The position numbers and the translations under genes were made by a program. A model generated the notes under the pieces. It made no database searches. It was not told the DNA's origin and saw only the letters and a program-made list of their open reading frames with translations. From NCBI GenBank assembly GCA_022457155.1, contig JAJGOT010000047.1, positions 1,217,001-1,281,000 on the forward strand: 64,000 nt of DNA, read 5' to 3'. Numbering within the stretch: position 1 is the first letter of the stretch; each line of letters begins with the position of its first letter. The stretch is from Cladopsammia gracilis (Eukaryota > Cnidaria > Anthozoa > Scleractinia > Dendrophylliidae). This document shows, in pieces, positions 37,501 to 49,500 of the stretch.

Positions 37501-40500
37501 AATTGAAAACCACTGAGTAGTACTTTCATCACGTTTTTGAGTCTTGTCCGGTTAAAATATCCTAAAGTTGACCATTTAAAAAAGGGTTTCTAAGCTTTAC
37601 TTCCCTTTGGTACTGTTCCTTCTGTCAAACTGCTTTGTTCTCAGTCAAAATTCGCCCCAATTTAACTGTAAGAGGGTTAAATCGTACCGTTTTCTCGCCA
37701 GGTTACTTAGCTCAGCTGTCAATGCAGCTAACAGCCCAGCCAGCAGCCTGTCCCGCGCATCTGACCTGGACATGTATGTGGCCATGAGAGGCTCGGGTCT
37801 GCTGACAGGACTGGATGACGACTATGATCTGCCTGAACCTGATGATGATGATGATGACGACGATGATGACGATGATGATGATGAGAACGACGAAGAAAAT
37901 GAGGATGATTACGAGGTGAGAAAAAAACTTGTTTTATGGGCTAATTGACCCCAAAAGAACAGTTCTTATCTATTGTTTGCAAAGCATGAAGCGACCAGGA
38001 GCTTTGCTATCCCCCCCCCCCCCCCACACCCCTTTATTTCCCCTTTACCTGGAATGATAATTATGCTAATTTGTACTCCTCATCCCGACTATTTAAAAAG
38101 TGATAACATACACTTTATATACACTATACACTAGGTTAACAAAACCAATTTTGTTATTTACTTGATAGAGATTTATCCAGTTGGATAGCGCTATCCACCT
38201 GTTAAACAACCCAGGCCAGGATGGATTTACGTTTTTTATCTCGTGAATACGAGATATAGTATATGGGGACAGATATGAAATTTTCACTTAGTATATGGGG
38301 ACAGATATGAAATTTTCACTCAAATGTAATTTTTTTAATAGCCTAGTGTGTTACATCATCCAGTTGTCTAGACAGTCTCATTTCACACAATGCATATTTA
38401 TGTCACGCTAAGATGTTTTGGTTGTTGTAAATCTGTTTTACTCTTCAATTCTTTGACTCTGTATGGAAAATTAAAACCGATCCATGGACTTAACCTTACG
38501 TTGTTTCATATTGACGAGATTGCTCTTAGAGCCCTTTGATTTTTATCCAAGGTCACAACATAATGTTTGAGAACAGGTTGAAACCACCACCGTTCAGGTT
38601 AAAATTCAGATGCGCTAACACTGAACTAGACTACCGTGTCTCCATGTACCCTTTTTTTCAAGACACAAATTCTCTAAAATTTAGTACAATTTCCTTCTGA
38701 TGTTTGTTCTTTTCTAATGACTTGCTCCGTGTTCTCGTGGCTGACTTTATGTTTACTCAGGTTGAAGAAGAGCCTGAGTCACGTGGTGGTCGCCGCCGCA
38801 CGTGGGATGATGAACACGTGCTCAAGAGGCAGTTTTCAGCGCTGGTGCCGGCCTTTGATCCCAGACCAGGAAGAACCAACATCGCACAAACACAAGATAT
38901 TGTTATTCCTGCTCCTGGTAAGAGAATAGATAGTAGAATATTTTTCATTGTCCTGCTGCACCTCTATGGCACACGCGAGGATACTAAGATATGGGGCGAA
39001 AATAATTTCCGCGCATGCGAAGAAGTGCAGCATGTTGAGGTTTCCGTCGCTGAGGGCAGGAGGGAGGAGCAAAAAAGGACAGCTCTGAAGAGACCTCCCG
39101 GGGCATGAACGCAAAATGAGAACGATCCCAAGTCAGGAGGGCGTATAAATACTAAGCGAAATACCCAAGGGTATTACAACGGTCTCACGAGGGGAAATGT
39201 GCTAATTTATGTAGCGCGTGAGGCCATTACGGCGCAAACATACCAATGAAAATAGTAGAGATTAACTGTATGTGAATCATATTATGTTCTTGAGGTACAG
39301 TACTACCGGACAGAAGTAATCTAACAGAGAACTCAAAGCATGTCTTAAATGTTTTTACAGGATCCTCAGAGAGCGTTTCATCAGAGATGGCTACAACGAT
39401 TTTAGAACCGCGCCTGCAGTTGACACTGAAGGGACCAGCATCATTAATGGTACTTGTTTGTTTGTTCTGTTTTGTGGCATAGGGTGGAGAGAGATCTAAC
39501 CTTTTCATAGCCTTAATTCTCGGTTCACCCCCATTTCTCTTGTCGTTGTGTCTCCCGAAGAGTGTGTAATAATAGGAAGCTGAAGCAAAGACGGCGGCAA
39601 CGCCAAGGAAAACATCATCCACGCTCTTTTAAACTACTTTTCAGTTGTTCCAATTTGTTTAATTTGTCTAATGTGACTGGATTGTCCAAGAGCTGAATTT
39701 GTAGGGACGACGGCTTTTAAGTTTAAACATGTTCTCCACAAAAGCTATAATTTGATCATTTGACAATGTTGTTTTGAAGGGAGCGGCAAAGAAATGTACC
39801 AAAATGTAAAACTCACATGCAGAGGCATTGTTTTCACTCATTATTTTGTGTCGTTCTCGCTGCCGTCACCATCGTGGTTGCTAAGTTCCCTATTGAAGCT
39901 TTCTTGACACAATCTGTTTTACTTTCCCAGCTTCCTGAGGTGGCGATTTCCCTTGATGACCCCAAGGCCACCATTTTTTCCTATGTACAGAAGGTCGCGC
40001 TGGCTGCTGGGATATCCAAAAACGAACGAGTGAGAAGAGTCTGGGAACCGACTTATACGTAAGTTTCATCTTAGACATGTGTTCATTTGAAACTATAAAG
40101 GTAAAAGGCTGATTAACGATGGAAATGAAATTCTCGAAGTGTACACAGCCTGCCTTTACAGTTATTTTGGCTTCTTAAACTTTACTTTGTACTCTCTCTC
40201 CAAACATTCAGTTCCTTTTAGTTTTAATTCATGAAGACACGAAGCGTTGAACGAATTATAGAAGAATCCTGCGTTTTACAGTTAGTTTAGCTTCTTAAAC
40301 TTTACTCTGAACTCTCCAAACATATTAGTAATAATAATAGTAATAATTTATTTAAGGTCGATAACGTAGGGAGTGGTCACCTATTCTCCCAAGCCAGAGG
40401 CTCATGTAAAAAACGCTCCACAAAAACCCTCGACAATGATACAGTTCAAGTTATAAAACAAAAAAAATAATAATAACTAATCTAACTAGTACTTCAATAT

Positions 40501-43500
40501 ACTATACAAAAACTTAAGAAAAATGTTTAAAAAATACACCCATAGCTACATGTTTATTAAAAAGTTATAAAAAAGTGAATGTTGAATGCATTGTGTTAAT
40601 AATAAAAAGCTAAACTTGGCAAATACGTGTAGATTAAGAAGTCCAGGTCTTAGAGGCATTTGTTACACTGACAGCTGGTAAATTTAGCGCCCTTAATTAG
40701 TGATCGAAATTGTGTCAGTTGTAGTGGCACTGACACAACGAGTTATAGAAACCTGTGTTTTACAATTATTTTGGCTTCTTAAACTTTACTCCGTACTCTC
40801 TCTCTCTCCCCAAACATTCAGGGCCTGGTTGTTCGAAAGCCAGTTAACGCTAACCCAGGATTACAGTTGTTTTCACATAACTTTACCGCGCGGTGTTGCG
40901 AAGTTCGTTGGGAAATTGTGTACTAGGCTACGAACTAGCCAATTACATTGCGAAGTGCGGAATGTAATTCGAAACTTAGAAACGAAGTTGGCAACTTCAT
41001 TCCCGCCGCTTGCCGTCCGCAAGAACCGATCTACAACATTTGCTACCGTTCTTCTTTGCAAATTAAACTGTCGTGCTATTTCATATGGTTTCAAACCCTC
41101 TAGCCACTTGTCCAAGATCTTGCGTCGAGCTTCAATCGGCAGCGACTTTCCCTGCGTAGTCAACGTTTCCATCTGCAAGACAATTAAAATGTACTTCGGC
41201 GGGAATGAAGTTGCCAACTTCGTTTCGAAGTTTCGAATCACATTCCGCACTTCGCAATGTAATTGGCCAGTTCGTAGCCTAGTACCCAATTTCCCAACGA
41301 ACTTCGCAACACCGCGCGGTAAAGTTATGTGAAAACAACTGTAAAACTTAACCGAGGATTTAATTTCTCTTGTTAGAAGTGTTTTCAAAAACATATTTTA
41401 AGCTACACGCGAACGCTAACCCTGGGTTAACTTAATTGTGCTTTGAACAACCCGGCCCAGCTCCTTTTAAATCGTGAATACACGAAGCGTTGAACGAGTT
41501 ATAGCAGATCGGGAGAAATTTGCAAATTTTCACTCCTTCCCCTTTTTGTTTTCCATGCAGAGTCAGCTATCAAGAGGTTCATGGTCCCGATGAAGTTGAA
41601 AGCCCACAAGAAACCAAAGAAGACACAGAGACAATGGTAATGGTAACCTCGATACAAATAGTCTCCATGCTCAGTGGATTGAATTTTAACCCTTTAACCC
41701 CCAAGAGTGCCAAACATCAAAATTCAGGAAAAATCCCAAATTTCATTATATAGAATACTAGAAAACAAATGGTACCATGCAAAAGTGCTGCCAAAGAGGT
41801 TTCATTTGAATGGTCACACCATAGGATTTCATCCACAGACTCAAAAGTTAGAACAAATGGTACCATGCAAAAGTACTGCCAAAGAGGTTTCATTTGAATG
41901 GTCACACCATAGGATTTCATCCACAGACTCAAAAGTTAGAACAAATGGTACCATGCAAAAGTACTGCTGAAGAGGTTTCATTTGAATGGTCACACCATAG
42001 GATTTCGTCCACAGACTGAAAAGTTAGACCTACACTACACGTCTCCATAATTGACTCTGGGAGTGAAAGGGTTTAAACTGGCATACACCAGCAAATGACT
42101 TTTGTAATGACAGATGACAATTTTCTTTGTTTATTTTGTATCTCTTTCTCGTCAGGTTCACTGGACGATATCATACGTGGAGCGTTATCTGGGCACAGAT
42201 GAGCTGCCCAAGTCTGAGGTGATCTCTTTCCTTCAGAGGCACGCTGATAGTGCATTCCAAAGAAAGTGGAAGTTAACAGGACTTCCTAAGAGCATTCGCA
42301 AGAACAGAAACTGCTCACAGCTCGTGGCAGCCTATAAGGTACACTCTAACACAGAGAAACCTCACTAAAAGTGCTTACATGAGATGTCATTGGTGAATTT
42401 TCATGTGAAGGCTTTGTATAGCTCTGCGAATTTTTGTTATGTTCGTAATGTATTTGTTAAGTAATGCTCCACATAAGAACTACTGCAAACTTCATTGTTC
42501 TGCGGCATTGGCTCTTCTCCACATAGAATATCTTCGGTTTCAAGAATAAGGGAAGAGCTGTTGGTTCATAATTATATTTCATTATAAAAATAAAGAAAAT
42601 CGATTTGCGTCAAATAAATTTTGGGAAATGTTCGTGCTTAACCAATCAGAATAGGAGAAGACAATAGCTAATAATTTGGCTTCTTTGGTGAAGTTACGCA
42701 AATACAATATCTTTTAAAACTTGCATGTTGTGCGATTGGGTCTGAGATTGCTTGAAACCTTAAAAATATTAGACAAAACTTGTGCACCTTGAACCTTAAC
42801 ATTTTAGCTGTTTTTGAGTCTAGGCCAATGAGATCACTAGTTGTAACAATGAAAAAAGTTGACATTTCATCGTGCATGGCCGTTGGCGCTTACCTTCTTA
42901 TGCGGATCATTACTTAAAATTCACAGTTTTCGTCAAACGCAGCCGTTGTTAGGGTTGTCACGCAATGCTTCTCCCCAGGGAGCGGCGTTGCGTGACAACC
43001 AAGATAAATAATAATTTTAAACTGTCTCTCCTCGGGAAGGACCTTGCACCTTCAACAACTGCTAAAGACTTAAGTGTCATCTTGGACCCAAATCTAACTT
43101 TTAATGACCATGTCCTAGAAACTGTTTCTTCATGTATGTCACGTCTTGCTCAGATCAACCGTGTTAAGCACTCCTTTGACAAGCAATCTCTAATTATCAT
43201 TATTAATGCATTAGTATTCAGTAAATTGTTTTATTGCTCCACTGTCTGGAGTAATACTTCTGAAACAAACTTAAGCAAGTTACAGGCGATTCAGAACTTC
43301 GCCTGTCGCATAGTGAGTGGAAGAAGAAAATACGATCACGTATCTCCAATTTTGAAGGAATTGCGCTGGTTGCCGATAAAAAAGCAACTCTATGACCGAG
43401 ATGCCATAATGTCAATAGGGAGCTTACGAATCGACGACTTTCGCACGACGACGCCGTTGGATTGCGTGACATGCCTACTGCGCATGACTTTGTGGGAAGT

Positions 43501-46500
43501 TGCCGTCGTCGAGCCAAAGTCGACGACGTTGTTTTGAGCAAATTGACGGCGTCGCCAAAACAGCAGAACGTGAGGTCAGTTTTCGAAGTTTTCTTTCGTT
43601 AATTCAGGGGATTCTGCCAGATAATTCAAGAATCACATCAGGGAGATGTTCTTGACATAAATTTTTCTGACTTTTTGTCTGTTTTCATTCAAGTAACGCC
43701 CCAAAATATCAAGTAGAAATATGGCAAGTGAAACAAGTGAAACGCCAAGTAACACGAAAAGGTCAGGATGAGATTGCTGAACGAAAACTCGTTTATGTTA
43801 ACCACACCTTATTGAAGGATAAGACATTTGCTTTAGTTTAACGAATTTTCAAAGAAATTAAAAGGGGTGTATATTTTATAGTCGGGTCTATAGTTAAAAA
43901 TTAATAGGAAAATATTTTACTGGAAGACGGGACTGGAAGCAATACACGCTGCTAGATTTCAAAAAGTTAAGCTTGTAATTCGATGAGGTTTTTTATTCTT
44001 GTTCTGAATCGTCTTTTAGCCAGCCTGAAGTTGTAGACACAAATTTGTCTCGGCTTTTCTGCTATGCGAGCGAGCAGATTGATTTATAGGGACATCTTAC
44101 ATAGGCTTGTAAATGCGTAAATGTCAGGCAATTTTCGTTTTCTATGCTTTGTCTATTTTTGGTCGCTTCGGCTGTTAGGATAAGTCTGCCGTAGGTATTT
44201 CGCATTTTTAACAATTCACTTGTCCAGCTGTCCAAGAGATCCAACACCGCCCAACGATTTGTGCGCGCCCACCAACGTCGTCGTCTTCATTAGGAATCGT
44301 AAATTCAAATTTCTGCAGGACGGCGACGCGGGACTATGACGTGACCCAACGGCGTCGTCGTGCAAAAGTCGTCGATTCGTAAGCTCCCTATTTAAGTGCA
44401 TGACGGGACGTGCCCCGCATATTTAACCGCACAGTTCATTAGACGATGTGACGTCATAAACCGTAGAACAAGAAACTCTCAAATGCTCAACATACCTCGT
44501 TTTAGAACTACCAGCGGCCAAAGAACATTTTATTATAGGACAGTCACCTTATGGAATACTCTATCGAACGATTTTAAACTTTGCGAATCGGTTATCGATT
44601 TTAAACGTCGCCTTAAATCTCAGCTTTTAAATAATTTTTGCAATTCTATGTGATTAGATGACTTATATTACTTATTCCGTTTATAGATTCATACTATGCT
44701 TTTATAGTATTTTGTATTATATTTTATCATTGTATTTTATAATTGTATTTTATCATTTTATCATTGCCTCTGAAAATCCCCTTTGGGGACGTGGTAATAA
44801 AGTATGTATGTATGTAACGGCTGCGTGAGAGTATCAAAATCCCCCAGATCTCATATGATGCTGATTGGCCGTTTTTATGCTACAGACTTTAATATCGTCT
44901 GAGACGTTAAAGTCGTCTCGAGACGACTTTAACGTCTAGTATAAAAACGGAAAATAAGCCAGACGGATTTAACGTCTGACGACTTTAACGTCTCCTTTTA
45001 AGTGCGTCGTTCAGACGGACTTAACAGACGACTTTAACGTCTCAGACGTTAAATACGTCTAGTATAAAAACGGGACAGCCTTAACGAGGATGAATTTAGC
45101 CCAATTTGTATATTCATGCTCTTAACATTTATTTGGGGACGACTTTAGTCGTGTCCAGTTACTTCCGATGATAGTTTTTTTTAGAAAATCTCGTATTTTT
45201 CCCTCTGGCCATCTACTTTAATGCGTCCCGTTTTTATACCAGACGCATTTAACGTCTGAGACTTAAATTGCGTCTAGACGACTTTAACGTCTCTAGCATA
45301 AAAACGGCCATTTTTAGCGTGTTTTTGTAATTTTTGCAATTTCTTAAAGAATCAATTCCTGTATTTGTAGTATGCTATTACACCATCTTGACCTTTTGTC
45401 TAAAGTGAAAGCCTTGTAATGTTTTGATAAATAATTCCCTTACAGGAGTTTTGCAATACTCTTGAGTCATCCCCACCAACCTCTCCTCCGCTTGAGAAGC
45501 CTGAGGTCAAACAAGAGGTGAAACAGGAGGCAACGAAAAAGGACAAGAGTGCGACCGACTCTGTTCCTGCTGGTGTTACTGACATATCCAGTATTGAGGA
45601 TATTCTTCGGCTGCTCAAGGTCCTGTATGGTATATCTACTAACTCGGCATATGACTTTGGAGAGGGAGGTATGTACTGGTGATCAAATCAAGACAGTTTT
45701 TGTAGTGATAAGGTAGGAAAGCACTTGAAGGGATAGATGAGAGGGCCCAAGACTCCTTATTGAGACTTATATAACGTAATGTCGACACTTAGAATTTTAT
45801 TTTCAATAAATTTTTAAGTGTAAAAAAGAAAATGTAAGTCCCCACTCAGGATTGAACCTGTGATCTCAGCTAGGCTTACGCTTACATAGCCTACCGTACC
45901 ACTGTACCACCTAACTTCTCGGAATTTAACTATATAAACTGCTACCCCTAACTGTAACTGAAAGCTAACCAGTTACTCCGTTATATAAGTCTCAATAAGG
46001 TGTCCCATTTTCCTGTTGGGCCCTCTCATCTATCCCTTCAAGTGTTCTCCGATAAGGTATTTATGTCCTGGAATTGCTCACTTAAGATCGTAATTAACAA
46101 AAACGATTCTATAACTTGAAGGGACACTGTCCTGACGAAACAGCAAAATTTCGCTTAGCTTATTTCCACGTTATATCGCCAAATACCACCAAATATACAA
46201 CTGAGTTGGATAAAAAGATTCTATAGAGCAAAACAAAAGCAGTAGTTTGGAGATAAAGTGCAGGATTACAAGGATGGAAGTGGATTACAGTTCATCAATT
46301 TTGATTTCGTGACGGGCGGTCAAGAAATCAAACTTGCCATTCTTGTAAAATTTTGACTTCCCTAGCCGTTAGTTCCTTGTATGTACAACAAACAACAATT
46401 TATTGACAGTACTTAAAGTGGAAAAATTATTGATTGTCCCGCAAATAGCTACGGAGCTAATCCAGGCGGGGCAAGCAAAGCAATGACACATCTTACAAAA

Positions 46501-49500
46501 AGAAAACTAAGAAAATTACAAGCAGAAAAAAAGCAGAAAAAAAAAGCACACTGTCTAATACATTTCGTTATAGTTACACATAAATTTTAAGTGCGATAAT
46601 TTATTACACTGATCTATCACTTTTGGCGATGGTTTTTCCAATTTCAAGATTTCAAGATAATAAAACACAATTTATCAGCCAGGACACTGTCCAATTTGCG
46701 TTTATGAAACCGCTAAATCGCGAAACCCCATAAAATAGTAACCTTTGAATAAGGCCTGAACTGTCCAGATATTGCCTGCGAGCAAGCTCTCGGGTTCGGG
46801 GTTTGGGGGATGGGGAAAGGGGAGGGGGAAGGGGGTGGGGGAGAGAGAGAAGCTCCCCCGAGCCTGAGAGCTTGGTCGCAGGCGAAAACAGATACGTTCT
46901 CAGTGATATATATGGCAACAAAAGCACAAGGCTCATGTCATTTTTCAAACTTTGTTTGTTTGTATGACAGACTTAAAAGGTCTTTAAAGAATTTTATGTA
47001 CCCGAGAAACGTTTGCTTGTTTATTGGCAGTTTCTGGAATAAAAACTTTTCTTTATCTCCTTTTTATTTAGATAATGAAAAGTACGGATTTATCGTCGAC
47101 AGTGAAGATTTTACAAGTAAAAAGCTGACAACCAAACTATTACAACAAATTCAGGTAGGAAATTGGATGGGATGCTAGTCCATAGCAAGGTTAACCCCGA
47201 GCACCGAGTGCCAAGCACCTAACATTCTGTTATTAAATTCTCTGGGACCCATTTTTATACCTCGCTGGAGGAAGAAAAGGCAGAGTTGCTAACCTGCGGG
47301 GGAGAGACCATGTTTCAAACTACCAATTATATCGCTAACCACTTGACCATTGTTTGTACACAAGAATCCCTCTAATGAAAGGAAAGCCTTGCTCGTATTT
47401 TCGTAGCATACACAACAATGTCAGGTAAAATCGTTCTTGTAAATCTTGTGTGGCAACGCGGACAACTTTCTTTCAGTAAATTTCTTTCAATAAAGTTTTG
47501 ATTTACCTGCTCTTGTTATTTTACAGGACCCGTTGGTGTTGTCTAGTAACGCGCTACCATCATGGAGCGAACTTTTGACCAGTACATATCCATTCTTGTT
47601 TCCTTTTGAGACAAGACAGCTGTACTTTTCATGCACGGCTTTTGGCAGCTCAAGGTTTGTTCAACACACAATTATGATACCTGTAGATACAGACACAGTG
47701 CAACACTGCGGACAACGCTGTTAGCAAATATAATATTTCCAGACGTGAACACAACTTTTCCTCTTTCTCTTTAGAGCGATCGTGTGGCTTCAAAACAAGC
47801 GCGATGTAGCACTTGAAAGGAGCCGTCCCCCAAGTCATCGGCGCGAAGATCAACACGAGTTTAGGGTGGGGCGACTGAAACACGAGAGAGTCAAGGTACC
47901 GCGAGGGGATGAGGTATGTTTTGACTGGTCTTGTTGTTGTTGTTGTTGTTTTTTTCCGGGGGGGGGGGGCGTTATCGTAGAAGGGTTGATCATAACAGTT
48001 AGTTCATGGTTAATGGAATTTTTGCAACACTTCTGACCCCTTGCATTTATTCGAGTAAAAATACGATACTAACTTATATTTTTCTATCGCAGTTGCTGGA
48101 TTGGGCAATGAATGTACTCAAGTACCACGCTGAACGCAAGTCTGTGTTGGAGGTAATTTCTACGTTTAATTAGGAGAAATTCCTATCGATCTTCTCCGTA
48201 TCTTGATAGTGTTTAATTGTGGTAAGCAACTGGAACATCTTGACCAAAATCCAAATTCTCTCGAGAAGAATAGAATAAATGCGAGAAAGCAGTTACAGTA
48301 GTTACCATTAACACGCAACGCATCGCACTTCATTCCAGAAAGTCAAACTTGAGTTTGGTGTACGTCAATCAAAGGAAAGCCGTTAATATTGTTTTTTTTT
48401 TTTCTTTAATTCCGACTGGATTTCGAACAATTTTACCAAAAAGAAATAGTACAAAATTTTAAAACAACAAAATTCGATGTCGATTGCAGTCTAAAAGAGG
48501 AGATTTCATTCAACGTGATAAAAAGCTGGCGCTGCGTGCAGCGGCTGCTTTATGATTGTGATCCGCCTGCTATTCATCATGCGTCACTGAGTTGCAAATT
48601 ATATCGTGCGGTGAAATTGAAAAGTTTTATTCAAAATTACAGTTTCTGCAAACGGCAGCTTTTGTTTTTGTTTAAACTGGTTTGGGAATCGGTTTTGATC
48701 AAGTTTATCTTCTTTTAGACGACAGAATACGTAACGCTATCTCTTTTTCTAGGTCGAGTTTGAAGACGAGGAGGGCACTGGGCTGGGACCATCGCTCGAG
48801 TTTTATGCCCTTGTCGCGGCCGAGCTTCAACGTAAGAGCCTAGGCATGTGGATTTGTGATGACGTCATTGTGGATGAAACAGCTAGAGAGGTTTGTGAAG
48901 TCTTATTATGCAATAAGTGTGGTTCTTACTTTTGAGACTGTAGGTTAAATTGTTAAGCTTGGTTGCCACTAGCGACCTAAGCGGAATCAGAATCGGAAGA
49001 AAAAGTAAACCTTCTGATCCTTCCGATTCGAGCTTCCGATTCCGATTGCGACTTCGTTTTTTTTTATTTCCACTAGAACGTAAGGCTCCTTACGGTTCCG
49101 ACTACGACTCCGCTTCCGATTACGTCGCTAGTGGGAACCAGCCCTTAGTTTGTCACTAACATGTACTTTCTTGTGGAGTTGTTTATTTTGCTGTAATTAA
49201 CCTCTGAGCCTGTGGATGAATTCCTAATTTGTGACCATTCAAATGAAAGCTACTGACCAGAACTTTATTTTAATGCTATTATTATGATGTACAAGGTGGT
49301 TCTAACTTTTTTTTTTTCATGGGGAAATTTCAAAAGTGTGACTATGGAGCGGTACATTTGTGTGGTGTGATTTCTTTTTCGAATATAAAGCGAATAATAA
49401 AAGTGTCACACTCAGTGTTTTCAACTCGAAATGAAGCATTTTAGCAGGAAACTGTGTAAATATTATATAGAGTATGTTATTAGAGCAGTTTTCAATTGAG

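Noticed and set aside
39227..39622. 131-codon - strand open frame overlapping HECTD1 exon 25
   Set aside because: Antisense to a supported exon and partly inside a MITE. No family match.
40700..41332. 210-codon open frame on the + strand across the nested element
   Set aside because: It is the complementary reading of inverted-repeat arms and of the HTH segment. The coherent domain is on the - strand only.
41707..41970. Open frame over the 88-bp tandem units, with similar ones at 15608-15826
   Set aside because: Produced by the repeat sequence itself; the peptide simply follows the non-coding repeat unit and has no domain.
45840..45920. Possible functional tRNA gene
   Set aside because: A- and B-box-like segments are present, but the acceptor stem does not pair convincingly and the segment is part of a repeated element.
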